From assembly GCA_008727115.1 (NCBI GenBank), contig CP044131.1:3720001-3784000 (forward strand): a stretch of DNA of 64,000 bases. Reading direction: 5' to 3'. Within the stretch, counting starts at the first letter, position 1; every line of letters starts with the position of its first letter. A model generated the notes under the pieces. The model worked only from the letters and a program-made list of their open reading frames with translations, did no database searches and had not been told where the DNA came from. Of the stretch, positions 8,131-16,445 are shown in pieces. The position numbers and the translations under genes are program-made. Origin of the DNA: Comamonas testosteroni. GTDB lineage: Bacteria; Pseudomonadota; Gammaproteobacteria; Burkholderiales; Burkholderiaceae_C.

Positions 8131-9393
8131 TCAGCGGTAGATGTATTCGCGGTTGAAAGGATAGCTGCTCTGCGCTCCAGTCATGACTCCGCTTTCCATA
8201 TCGGCATCAGGCCGGATGCACAGCATCTGATGCAGCGCAATCCAGCCTTGCTCAAAACCCATGGCGCAACCAGCCAGATACAGGCGGTAGGCCTTCAGGG
8301 CCTTGAGGGCTTTTTCCTCATCGTACTGAGCGCGCAGGATGGCGCTTGCGGCATCCATTTGCTGCTCCAGTGAATCCGACCATGCCCACAGGGTACGGGC
8401 GTAATGGGGTCGTAGATTCTCGGTATCCACCATCTCCAGCCCGCTGGCCGCCAGGTCATGCAGCACACGGCTGACATGCATGAGTTCGCCCCCCGGGAAG
8501 ATGTAGCGATTGATGAACTCCCCCATGCCTGCACCCAGCTCCACATTGCTGACGCCGCCCGCCGTAATGCCATGCACCAGCGCCATCCCACCGGGCTTGA
8601 GCATGGAGTAGATGGTCTGAAAATACTCGGGCAGGTTGGCACTGCCCACATGCTCGAACATGCCGACCGAGCCTATCTTGTCGAAGGGCTGTACCCCCTC
8701 CATCTTGCGATAGTCACGCAGTTCAACCTGGACCTGGCCCTGCAGGCCTTTTTCCACAATCAGCCGCTGTACATGCTCAAACTGGTTGCGTGACAAGGTA
8801 ATGCCGTGCGCCTTCACGCCGTAATGCTCTGCGGCCCAGAAGATCAGCCCACCCCATCCCGAGCCTATGTCCCAGAAGCGCTCTCCAGGCTTCAGTTTGA
8901 GCTTTTTGCAGATGTGATCGAGCTTGGCCTCCTGCGCCTGCGCCAGGCTCATGTTCTGATCCTGGTAGTACGCACAGGAGTAAACGCGGCGCGGGTCCAG
9001 CCACAGCGCGTAGAAGTCGTCAGACAGGTCGTAATGAAACTGTATCTGCTCCGCATCCCTGACCAGGGTATGCATGGCCAGAGACTTCGCCTTGGAGACC
9101 GTCTGACCCAGCCATGAAGGCTTGTGGCTCACCGGACTGCCATGAAGCAAGCCCGTGGCGGCGGCCATGATGTCCCGGGCGCTGCCGTGGACGTCGACCC
9201 AGCCCTCCACGATGGCAGAGCCTATGCTGCCCACCTGCCCCTCCAGCAAGGCCGCCAATGCCTTGGGGGAGCGAAAAATCAATTGAACCGCACTGCGCTC
9301 AGGGCCGATGCGCTCCCCTGAAGGAAGCTGTACCGATGCCGTAACAGGAAGTCTTGCAAGCAGCGGCTCCAATGTGCTCAACAGGTTTTTCAT
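8131..9393 (-). CDS. cyclopropane-fatty-acyl-phospholipid synthase family methyltransferase
   Basis: The ~420-residue SAM-dependent enzyme of the CFA/mycolic acid methyltransferase family would transfer a methylene from SAM to unsaturated phospholipid acyl chains. The SAM-binding motif is FWDIGSGWGGLIFWAAEHYG. Other family blocks are HYDLSDDFYALWLDPRRVYSCAYYQ (residues ~130-155), FDKIGSVGMFEHVG and YIFPGGELMHVS. The N-terminal ~110 residues form the lipid-binding SCP2-like region. The start is uncertain: ATG at 9393 (MKNLL) or 9402 (MVCMKNLL). Length agrees with E. coli Cfa (382) plus a longer N-terminus. Confidence 0.88.
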   Translation of the reverse strand: MKNLLSTLEPLLARLPVTASVQLPSGERIGPERSAVQLIFRSPKALAALLEGQVGSIGSAIVEGWVDVHGSARDIMAAATGLLHGSPVSHKPSWLGQTVSKAKSLAMHTLVRDAEQIQFHYDLSDDFYALWLDPRRVYSCAYYQDQNMSLAQAQEAKLDHICKKLKLKPGERFWDIGSGWGGLIFWAAEHYGVKAHGITLSRNQFEHVQRLIVEKGLQGQVQVELRDYRKMEGVQPFDKIGSVGMFEHVGSANLPEYFQTIYSMLKPGGMALVHGITAGGVSNVELGAGMGEFINRYIFPGGELMHVSRVLHDLAASGLEMVDTENLRPHYARTLWAWSDSLEQQMDAASAILRAQYDEEKALKALKAYRLYLAGCAMGFEQGWIALHQMLCIRPDADMESGVMTGAQSSYPFNREYIYR

Positions 9394-9476
9394 GCAAACC
9401 ATTGTTCATGTCACGCATGACAGGGTCAAGGCCAGCACAACCATCGCTTGCCCGCATCCACAGGCCCGCAGGTGAC

Positions 9477-10094
9477 TCAGCTACGGGAGTTCACCAGCTT
9501 CTCATAGGCCTTGAGCGTTGCCGGAGAAACAGATTGCAACACTTGCTCATACGCCGTTTTGTGGCGCGCCAGCAAACGCATGGAGGCAATCGTACGGCTG
9601 CGGCAAAACCAGTGGCAGGTGTGCTGCATCAGCATCAGCTCAGCCGTCATGGTGAAGGCCCGGCTCTTGCGCTCCTGCTCATCCACCGCCTCTCCCACAC
9701 GTGCTGCCGCCATGGCCTGCGCATGCAGCTTCATGGCAGCTCGCACGTCCATCGTGGCAGAGGGCAGAACCCGCGTCATATACGGCAAGGCCAGCGGCAA
9801 GGTACTGGCCCGGGTCTGCTCGGCCGGCAGCGTCGCAAATTCATCGGCAAAGCGCTGAAACTGGCTCACCAGGCTGCTTTCCGTGTTGGCCAGCACCGGC
9901 CATATCTGTGCGCGGCGCTGCTCGTCTTTTTCGGCAATCACACGCAGATAGCCCTCCATCAGATTGGCCATGAGCTTTTCAATCTGAAAGCGCGACAGAT
10001 GCTGGGCCAGCAACTGGGTGTGCTGCTTTTGCTCCTGCTTCTTGAGGATATAGAGCACGGTGGTGACAATGATGGCGAGCGTTAAAAAATCCAT
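9477..10094 (-). CDS. membrane-anchored protein of unknown function
   Basis: I do not recognise this 205-residue protein. It starts with one transmembrane helix (MDFLTLAIIVTTVLYIL) followed at once by KKQEQKQH, so most of the protein is probably cytoplasmic. The rest is predicted alpha-helical with many charged and Gln residues and contains the segment MQHTCHWFCRSRTI with two Cys and a His pair. It is divergent from the lipoprotein aminopeptidase (30 bp gap) and lies behind the Cfa-like gene's start on the same strand. No catalytic motif is visible. Confidence 0.7.
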   Translation of the reverse strand: MDFLTLAIIVTTVLYILKKQEQKQHTQLLAQHLSRFQIEKLMANLMEGYLRVIAEKDEQRRAQIWPVLANTESSLVSQFQRFADEFATLPAEQTRASTLPLALPYMTRVLPSATMDVRAAMKLHAQAMAAARVGEAVDEQERKSRAFTMTAELMLMQHTCHWFCRSRTIASMRLLARHKTAYEQVLQSVSPATLKAYEKLVNSRS

Positions 10095-10124
10095 GAAACG
10101 AAACCAGACTGGCGAACAAGCGCA

Positions 10125-11318
10125 ATGAGAAAAAGGATGAGTGTAGTCAGCCTGACGGCCGCACTGGGAATTGCCGCCGCAATTGTCGGCTTGTCCGGCT
10201 GCAGCAGCGCCGGCTATTACTGGCAGGGTTTCAAGGGCCAGATGCAGATTCTTCAGGCGGCACGCCCCATTGATGACTGGCTGGCCGACGCAAAAACACC
10301 AGCTCCCTTGCGCCAGCGGCTGGAGGCGGCGCAGCAGATGCGCCGCTTTGCCAGCCAGGAGCTGGCCCTGCCCGACAATGCCAGCTACACCCGCTACGCG
10401 CAGTTGCCGCGCCCGTTTGCGGTCTGGAACGTGGTCGCGGCTCCACCTGACAGCCTAGAGATGCACCAGTGGTGCTTTCCCATTACCGGCTGCATTGCCT
10501 ACCGGGGCTACTTTGCCGAAGCGGACGCACACGCCAAAGCGTATGAAATGCATAGCCAGGGCCTGGAGGTCAGCGTCTATGGCGTGCCTGCGTACTCCAC
10601 GCTCGGCTATCTGAACTGGCTGGGCGGGGACCCCTTGCTCAGCAGCTTTATCGACTGGCAGGAAGGAGACTTTGCCGGCTTGCTGTTTCACGAGCTGGCG
10701 CACCAGCAGCTCTACGTCAAAAACGATACCGCCTTCAACGAATCCTTTGCCACCACGGTGGAGCGCATGGCCACGCCGCTGTGGCTGCAGGCGCATGCCA
10801 GCCCCGCTGCGCGTCAACGCTGGCAACGAGCCCTGCAGCGGCGCAGCCTCTGGCAGCAACTCACGCGCGAGACCCGCCATCGCCTGCAGTCAATTTATAC
10901 ACAAAAAGACACGCAAACCCTTGATAGCAAAGCGCTTACAGCTATCAAAAGCAATGTCTTTGAAGAATTCCGCAGCACTTATGCACAGCTCAGAGCGCAG
11001 TGGGTCGCCAGTGACGAGCCTCTGCTGGCCACTCCCACCCTGCGCGAGCAATACTTCCAGCGCCTGTCGCAAACCGACCGCTGGGTCGCCCAGGCCAATA
11101 ACGCCAGCTTTGGCGCACTGGCCGCTTATGATGACTGGGTTCCGGCCATGTCCCACTGGTGGCAGCGACTGCGCGGTGATGCGCCCGCCACACCCCAAAC
11201 CTGGCAGCACTTTCACACCCAGATGCGCGATCTGGCCAAGCTCCCTCCCGAACAGCGCAAGCAGCGGCTGTGCGAGCAATGGGGAGCGGCCGCAGGCACA
11301 TCACCCATGTGCCAATAA
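10125..11318 (+). CDS. putative lipoprotein aminopeptidase (zinc metallopeptidase)
   Basis: The 397-residue lipoprotein has a signal ending LSGC (Cys26), then the SAGYYWQGFKGQMQILQAARPIDDWL block that defines the bacterial 'aminopeptidase' family PF10023. The zinc site is HELAHQQLY near residue 190, with a downstream glutamate in FNESFATTVE (~residue 207). It probably acts at the periplasmic face of a membrane, with unknown peptide substrate. Residues ~257-275 (YTQKDTQTLDSKALTAIKS) are encoded by a family B repeat and would be an insertion relative to relatives lacking it. Confidence 0.85.
   Translation: MRKRMSVVSLTAALGIAAAIVGLSGCSSAGYYWQGFKGQMQILQAARPIDDWLADAKTPAPLRQRLEAAQQMRRFASQELALPDNASYTRYAQLPRPFAVWNVVAAPPDSLEMHQWCFPITGCIAYRGYFAEADAHAKAYEMHSQGLEVSVYGVPAYSTLGYLNWLGGDPLLSSFIDWQEGDFAGLLFHELAHQQLYVKNDTAFNESFATTVERMATPLWLQAHASPAARQRWQRALQRRSLWQQLTRETRHRLQSIYTQKDTQTLDSKALTAIKSNVFEEFRSTYAQLRAQWVASDEPLLATPTLREQYFQRLSQTDRWVAQANNASFGALAAYDDWVPAMSHWWQRLRGDAPATPQTWQHFHTQMRDLAKLPPEQRKQRLCEQWGAAAGTSPMCQ
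10891..10950 (-). repeat. family B repeat inside the aminopeptidase gene
   Basis: On the minus strand the core reads TTTTGATAGCTGTAAGCGCTTTGCTATCAAG, split here as TTTTGATAGCT and AAGCGCTTTG, and it forms a short palindrome with GATAGC at the other side. It keeps the coding frame open and lies in a helical linker region. Confidence 0.7.
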
Positions 11319-11400
11319 GAGCGCCTTAGACACACAAGGGCCTCCTGTCTCAGGACGGGAGCGATCTCCGAGACAGCTTCGACGGCTTCAGCGGCTTTTA

Positions 11401-11422
11401 AGAAAGTCTCATCAGACTTTCT
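11401..11422. other. perfect hairpin upstream of eptA-like gene
   Basis: AGAAAGTCT, loop CATC, AGACTTTCT forms a perfect 9-bp stem 26 bp before the GTG start. A second weaker pair CTGTCTC / GAGACAG encloses 11345-11377. T-residues (GTTTTTTGG) follow only after seven further bases, so this could be a poor terminator for the aminopeptidase transcript or a control site for the transferase. Confidence 0.5.
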
Positions 11423-11447
11423 GCATACCGTTTTTTGGCCTTCTACC

Positions 11448-13133
11448 GTGGCTTCATCGACCTTCGCATCAGTCCCTGCGTCCTCACGCCTCTTTCAGCC
11501 TCGCACACCCCAGTTCATCGCACTGGCTTTAGCCATCTGGCTGACGCTGAGTGCCAACTGGGCTCTGTGGCTGCGCCTGCCCTCGCTGGAGGGCTACAAC
11601 GGCAGCCTGAGCATTCTGGCCTTGCGTGTACTGCCCCTGGTGCTGGGCGCCTGCCTGCTGCCCATGGCCTTGTTCGCCTGGCCCCGCTTTACCAAGCCTT
11701 TCTGGATAGCGCTGCTGCTGGTTGCCGCCTGCGCCCAGTACTTCATGGTCAGCTATGGCACGGTGATGGACCGGGGCATGATCCACAACATCCTGCAGAC
11801 CGACGCGCGCGAAAGTGCAGACCTCTTGAGCATCAAGCTGCTGGCCCAGGTTCTGGTCATCGCCATCCTGCCAGCCGTCTGGCTGTGGAAGACGCCGCTC
11901 AAACGCGCCAGCAGCGCGTGGCGCAATGTGCTGCGCACCACGGTGCAGGTGCTCGCCAGCCTCATGCTGCTGGGCAGCGCCCTGGCGGTGTCGTACAAGG
12001 ACCTGGCGCCTGTGGTGCGCAACAACCTGTGGCTGCGCTACATGATCAATCCGATCAACCCCGTACTCTCAGCCGCCTCCGTCACGCTCGATCCTCTGCT
12101 CAACAAGCCCCACCCCTTTGTCAGCATCACAGGGGACGCAGCGCTGGGCAGCAGCTACGCCTCTGCACAAAAGCCGCCGCTGCTGGTGCTGGTGGTCGGT
12201 GAAACGGCCCGCGGCGACCATTTCAGCCTCAACGGCTATGCGCGCGACACCAACCCGGAGCTGGCACAGCGCAAGGTGCTGAGCTGGCGCAATGCACACT
12301 CCTGCGGCACCAGCACCCGCGAATCCGTGCCCTGCATGTTCTCCCACCTGGGCCGCGAGGGCTTTTACGCCTCCAAGGTCGAGCATGACAACCTGCTCGA
12401 CGTTCTGCAGGCCGCTGGCCTGGCTGTGCTCTGGATCGACAACCAGGCCGGCTGCAAGGGCGTGTGCAAGCGCATCCCCATGGCCAGTACCTCGGACAGC
12501 GTGAACACGCCGGACGGCAAGACCCTGTGCGCTAAGGATGGAGAGTGCCTGGACGGCATGCTGCTCAGCGGCCTGGACGAGCGCATCGCCCAGCTGGACC
12601 CTGCCCGGCGCGCCAAGGGGCTGGTGCTGGTCATGCACCAGATGGGCAGTCACGGCCCCGAATACTTCAAGCGCTCCACTCCCGACCTCAAGGCCTTCCA
12701 GCCCGAGTGCGCCACCAATGCCTTGTCCAGCTGCTCCCGCCAGGATGTGGTCAACGTCTATGACAACTCCATTCGCTACACCGACCGCTTTCTGGCTCAG
12801 ACCATAGACTGGCTCAAGACACAGCAAGCCCAGTTTGAAACCGGCCTGTTCTACATGTCCGATCACGGCGAGTCACTGGGCGAGATGGATGTTTATCTGC
12901 ACGGCATGCCCTACGCCATGGCTCCTGAGGCGCAAAAGCATGTGCCCATGATTGCTTGGCTGAGCACGCTGGGCGCACGCACGAACCTGGATCAGGACTG
13001 CCTGGGCAAAACACTGGATCAGCCCCGCTCCCACGACAACCTTTTCCATACCGTGCTGGGACTGATGGATGTCTCCTCGCCCGCCTACCAGCGATCCCTG
13101 GACGCCTTTGCCAGCTGCCGCAAAGTCAACTGA
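11448..13133 (+). CDS. eptA: lipid A phosphoethanolamine transferase, EptA type
   Basis: The 561-residue inner-membrane enzyme has five N-terminal transmembrane helices (residues ~22-195) and a periplasmic alkaline-phosphatase-like domain. It would transfer phosphoethanolamine to lipid A, which lowers polymyxin binding. Metal and catalytic residues are visible: VVGETARGDH, SCGTSTRESVPCMFSH with nucleophile Thr290 by alignment to EptA/MCR, SDHGES and HGMPYA. Cysteines 286 and 296 match the conserved disulfide. Translation appears to start at GTG 11448. The gene stands alone, without a PmrAB pair nearby, and its composition matches its neighbours, so it looks resident rather than acquired. Confidence 0.9.
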   Translation: MASSTFASVPASSRLFQPRTPQFIALALAIWLTLSANWALWLRLPSLEGYNGSLSILALRVLPLVLGACLLPMALFAWPRFTKPFWIALLLVAACAQYFMVSYGTVMDRGMIHNILQTDARESADLLSIKLLAQVLVIAILPAVWLWKTPLKRASSAWRNVLRTTVQVLASLMLLGSALAVSYKDLAPVVRNNLWLRYMINPINPVLSAASVTLDPLLNKPHPFVSITGDAALGSSYASAQKPPLLVLVVGETARGDHFSLNGYARDTNPELAQRKVLSWRNAHSCGTSTRESVPCMFSHLGREGFYASKVEHDNLLDVLQAAGLAVLWIDNQAGCKGVCKRIPMASTSDSVNTPDGKTLCAKDGECLDGMLLSGLDERIAQLDPARRAKGLVLVMHQMGSHGPEYFKRSTPDLKAFQPECATNALSSCSRQDVVNVYDNSIRYTDRFLAQTIDWLKTQQAQFETGLFYMSDHGESLGEMDVYLHGMPYAMAPEAQKHVPMIAWLSTLGARTNLDQDCLGKTLDQPRSHDNLFHTVLGLMDVSSPAYQRSLDAFASCRKVN

Positions 13134-13152
13134 GTTGCAGCGGCCCACGAAA

Positions 13153-13184
13153 AAGACCGATAGGACTTTGAGTCTTATCGGCCT
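13153..13184 (+). terminator. hairpin, probable terminator of eptA-like gene
   Basis: CCGATAGGACT, loop TTG, AGTCTTATCGG forms an 11-bp stem with one G-U pair, 23 bp after the stop codon. The T-run after it is weak, but an A4 run lies in front, which favours use on the opposite strand as well. Confidence 0.6.
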
Positions 13185-13189
13185 TCAGC

Positions 13190-13230
13190 CTATATGTAGC
13201 CTGCGCTAGCAGCTATGAATTTTTACGATT
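13190..13230 (-). repeat. family B repeat, half-element
   Basis: The minus strand reads AATTCATAGCTGCTAGCGCAGGC, the AGCT-N-GCGC half-element of family B. It lies between eptA and the convergent acyl-CoA-binding protein gene. Confidence 0.55.
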
Positions 13231-13257
13231 CCAGTTGCCAGACCGCTGTGACTGCAC

Positions 13258-13512
13258 TCACTTCAACGATTCGATCAAGTCGATGTACTGCTGCTTGGCC
13301 TCATCTGCCGTCGTGCCCTCAAGCTTGGCCCAGGCATCCCACTTGGCGCGCGCCACCATGTCGGTGAAGCTGGGCTTCTTGCCTTCGTTATCGCCTTCCG
13401 TGGCCTGCTTGTACAGCGCGTAGATCTTGAGCAGCGTGGCATTGTCGGGCCGCTCTCCCAATGAGGTGGAGTTCTTGACGGTTTCTTCAAACCTGGCTTG
13501 CAAATCGGACAT
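13258..13512 (-). CDS. acyl-CoA-binding protein
   Basis: The 84-residue protein matches the ACBP fold of four helices over its whole length (usual size ~86-90). It contains the signature LKIYALYKQATEGDNEG, KWDAWAKLEGTTADEAKQQYI, with the Lys and Tyr residues that contact acyl-CoA. It would bind long-chain acyl-CoA in the cytoplasm. The frame is open far upstream, but the ATG at 13512 follows AAGGAGA and begins the conserved domain, so it is chosen. It is the next gene after the M20 hydrolase on the same strand, with 104 bp between them. Confidence 0.92.
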   Translation of the reverse strand: MSDLQARFEETVKNSTSLGERPDNATLLKIYALYKQATEGDNEGKKPSFTDMVARAKWDAWAKLEGTTADEAKQQYIDLIESLK

Positions 13513-13616
13513 GGCGGGTCTCCTTGACTGATAGGTATGCGAGCCAGTGTAGCGACAAATCGCCAAAATTAGAACGACCGTTCTTTTTAAGAAATGATCA
13601 CAGCGGGCAACAGCTT

Positions 13617-14828
13617 TTAGCGACGTGTCGGATCCGCCAGCCAGCGCTGGGCCAGCTTGACCCAGAAAGTCCCACCCAGCGGAATCAGCGCGTCGTTGAA
13701 GTCGTAGCTGGGGTTGTGCAAGGTGCAGGGGCCGCCGCCATGGCCTAGCGCACGGTGGTCGCCATCGCCATTGGCGATAAAGCAGTAGGCCCCGGGCTTT
13801 TCCAGCAGCATGAAGGCAAAGTCCTCGGCCCCCATCGAGGGTTCCTGCGGCACCACACCGGCATCGCCCAGAATCTCGCGCATCACGCCTTGCGCAAACT
13901 CCGCCTCGGGCGCGGTGTTGATGGTGGGCGGGTAATTGCGCACGAACTCGAACTCGCACTGCGTGCCGTGCGCGGCGCACAGAGACTCGCTGATCTGCTT
14001 CATGCGCTGCTCGATCAAGTCCAGTACCTCCAGCGTGAAGGTGCGCACCGTGCCCTGCAGCTCAACGCTGTCAGGCACCACATTGGTGGCTTCGCCAGCG
14101 TGCACCATGGTCACAGACACCACGCCCGCCTCAATGGGTTTGACGTTGCGGCTGACGATGGTCTGAAAGGCCATGATGAGCTGGGCCGCCACAGGTACCG
14201 GGTCCACCACCATGTGCGGCATGGCCGCGTGTCCGCCCTTGCCGCGCACCACGATCTTGAATTCATTGCTCGAAGCCATGGCCGGGCCTGCGCCCACGGC
14301 CATGGTGCCGGCCTTCATGCCCGGCCAGTTGTGCATGCCAAACACTGCCTGCATGGGGAACTGTTTGAACAGTCCGTCCTTGATCATCTCGTGTGCACCG
14401 CCGCCACCTTCTTCGGCGGGCTGGAAGATGGCGTAGACCGTGCCTTCAAAGCTGTCGCGGTGGGCGGCCAGATATTGCGCGGCAGCCAGCAGCATGGCGG
14501 TGTGACCGTCGTGACCGCAGGCGTGCATCTTGCCCGCGTGGCGGCTGGCGTGCTCAAAGGTGTTGAACTCCTGCATGGGCAGGGCATCCATGTCAGCGCG
14601 CAGACCGATGGCACGGCCGTTTTGCCCGCCATCACGGCCGTGGATGATGCCCACTACCCCCGTCTTTCCCAGCCCGCGATGTATGGGGATACCCCATTGC
14701 TCCAGCTTTTCAGCGACCAGGTCCGAGGTGCGAATTTCCTCGAAGCACAGCTCGGGATGAGCATGGATATCGCGCCGCAACGCGGCAATGTCAGGGGCGC
14801 TTGCTTGAAGTTCGGGCAGCAGGGCCAT
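13617..14828 (-). CDS. M20D family amidohydrolase (hippurate/N-acyl-amino-acid hydrolase type)
   Basis: The 403-residue cytoplasmic metallohydrolase of the M20D (HipO/ILL/AbgB) group cleaves amide bonds of N-acyl amino acids. Metal-binding blocks are MHACGHDGHTAMLL, FQPAEEGGGGAHEM with the catalytic Glu pair, and FGMHNWPG. The dimerisation domain has GKGGHAAMPHMVVDPV and the C-terminal SMGAEDFAFMLLEKPG supplies the last ligand. Length is normal. An AAGGAGAGAG stretch precedes the ATG. The upstream neighbour on the same strand (85 bp) is a solute receptor, which suggests uptake and hydrolysis of an N-acyl compound. This is inference. Confidence 0.92.
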   Translation of the reverse strand: MALLPELQASAPDIAALRRDIHAHPELCFEEIRTSDLVAEKLEQWGIPIHRGLGKTGVVGIIHGRDGGQNGRAIGLRADMDALPMQEFNTFEHASRHAGKMHACGHDGHTAMLLAAAQYLAAHRDSFEGTVYAIFQPAEEGGGGAHEMIKDGLFKQFPMQAVFGMHNWPGMKAGTMAVGAGPAMASSNEFKIVVRGKGGHAAMPHMVVDPVPVAAQLIMAFQTIVSRNVKPIEAGVVSVTMVHAGEATNVVPDSVELQGTVRTFTLEVLDLIEQRMKQISESLCAAHGTQCEFEFVRNYPPTINTAPEAEFAQGVMREILGDAGVVPQEPSMGAEDFAFMLLEKPGAYCFIANGDGDHRALGHGGGPCTLHNPSYDFNDALIPLGGTFWVKLAQRWLADPTRR

Positions 14829-14913
14829 GCGCTCTCTCCTTGGGGGTCATCGTTGGCAAAGATGCCATGATGGCCCAAGTTTCAGAGCGCTGCGCCCGCG
14901 CTGACTCAAAGCC

Positions 14914-16077
14914 TCACACGCGGACCTTGCCGTCGCCGGTAAGCATGGAAAGCTCCACAAAACGCGGCTTGCCCGCCTGAGGGCGGAAGGCGATGGGAAA
15001 GCCCGCCACCTGTTGACCGTTCATGGACTCCAGAGCCGCCACCAGCCCATCGCGCTGCAGACGATTCGCGGCCGCAGCGGCCTTCAAGGCGTCGCCCACC
15101 ACACGGGCCGCCAGAAAGCCTTCCATGCTCGAGTAATTGGGCTGCAGCGAAGCGCCGCTCTTTTGCAGGGCCGCCTGAAACTCGCGCGCCAGCGGGTGCG
15201 AGGTCTTGAAGGGTGACGGCACGACCTGGGTGACCACCACGCCTTCGGCATCCTTGCCCAGGGCCTGTGCCAGTGCCGATGTGCCGACGAAGGACACGTT
15301 GTAGAACTGCCCGCCATAGCCCGCCTGGCGCGCCGCACGCACAAAGGCTGCACTGGCCGCATACGTGCCCACCTGCACGATCACATCGGCCCCCAGCGGC
15401 ACCAGCGTCTTGACGGCCTTGGCCACATCCTGCGAATTGCGTTCCACCGTGGCGGCCCCCACGGGCTTGAGCCCCTGGCCTGCCAGGGCCTGCGTCACAC
15501 CCTCCAGACCCGACTGCCCATAGGCATCGTTCTGATAGAACACCGCGATCTTCTTGAGGCCCAGCGCCACCAGCTGCTTGACCATGAGCGCGGTTTCATC
15601 GGCATAGGACGCACGTAGATTAAAGACCGTCTGCGCCAGCTTGGGGTCGCGCAGGCCGGCCCCACCGGTCAGCGGCGCAATCAGCGGCACCTTGGCCTTT
15701 TGCAGCAAAGGCAGGGCCGCCATGCTGGTGGGCGTTCCCAGATAGCCAAACAAGGCCATCACATCATCGGCCAGAAACTTCTGGGTATTGGCCACGCAGC
15801 GCTCGGGCTCATAGCCATCGTCCAGCGTGCGCAGCTCCACCTGACGCCGACCAATGCCGCCCTGGGCATTGAGCTGGTCAAAGTACAGCTTGGCACCCTG
15901 CGAAAACTGCGCCCCCAACTGCGCCGAGGGGCCGCTGAGCGCACAGGACTGGCCCAGCACGATGGGTGTGCTGGCATCCTGCGCCAGGCTGCGCGCACTC
16001 CATCCGCCCAGCGCTGCGCCCGCAGCAGCCGTAGCCATCCATTGACGACGATTCCATCCCTTGGTTCTGTCTTGCAT
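14914..16077 (-). CDS. Peripla_BP_6 substrate-binding protein with Tat-like signal
   Basis: The 387-residue exported receptor of the Leu/Ile/Val-binding type has a twin-arginine-like signal (NRRQWMATAAAGAALGG, cleavage after SLAQ). The body has IVLGQSCALSGPSAQLG, GRRQVELRTLDDGYEPERC, AVFYQNDAYGQSGLEGV and a closing fold. No permease or ATPase genes are adjacent, so it is an orphan receptor or a sensor-type binding protein. It shares its arrangement and the DDGYEP/DDAYEP block with the protein at 37994, so the two are paralogues. ATG 16077 is preferred to the GTG at 16086. Confidence 0.87.
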   Translation of the reverse strand: MQDRTKGWNRRQWMATAAAGAALGGWSARSLAQDASTPIVLGQSCALSGPSAQLGAQFSQGAKLYFDQLNAQGGIGRRQVELRTLDDGYEPERCVANTQKFLADDVMALFGYLGTPTSMAALPLLQKAKVPLIAPLTGGAGLRDPKLAQTVFNLRASYADETALMVKQLVALGLKKIAVFYQNDAYGQSGLEGVTQALAGQGLKPVGAATVERNSQDVAKAVKTLVPLGADVIVQVGTYAASAAFVRAARQAGYGGQFYNVSFVGTSALAQALGKDAEGVVVTQVVPSPFKTSHPLAREFQAALQKSGASLQPNYSSMEGFLAARVVGDALKAAAAANRLQRDGLVAALESMNGQQVAGFPIAFRPQAGKPRFVELSMLTGDGKVRV

Positions 16078-16274
16078 TGCTCTCACTCTCTGTTTGCTGA
16101 AGGCTTTTTATCCAGGGCTTGATCTGCCCTTTTGGTTTGCTCGCATGCCCCGGATCCGGCGACAAATGCGAGGCAAATCATAGGCATGCGAAAGCGTTTT
16201 AATCCAGAAATTTTTCAGCCGTATGCAAGCGTTTCAGTCTTGCCTTTCATGCGGCTATTGCAGCCGCTCGGAGT

Positions 16275-16386
16275 CGCCGAAAAGCTACATTTTCAAAAGC
16301 GCATAGCGCAGGTCACACAATGGTTTCAGATAGAAAACATATTGAAACCAAAATGCATCAAGCGCCATAAGCTCTTTTTTCAGGAG
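16275..16386. repeat. family B repeat, near full-length palindrome
   Basis: The outer arms are AAAAGCTACATTTTCAAAAGCGC and its partner AAGCGCCATAAGCTCTTTTTT. The inner arms are the perfect pair TGGTTTCA (16321) and TGAAACCA (16343) spaced by 14 bp. It occupies the middle of the 368-bp divergent gap between the receptor gene and the UbiB-like gene. Promoters for both genes must lie around it, but I could not place them with confidence. Confidence 0.65.
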
Positions 16387-16445
16387 CAAAACTTTTCTCA
16401 GCTGCTGCAGGGTTATGCTTTTTGCGGACAAGGAGAGATCAATCC

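Noticed and set aside
11448..13133. acquired mcr-type colistin resistance gene
   Set aside because: Motifs agree with the EptA/MCR family, but there are no flanking insertion sequences or composition change. A resident chromosomal eptA is the simpler view.
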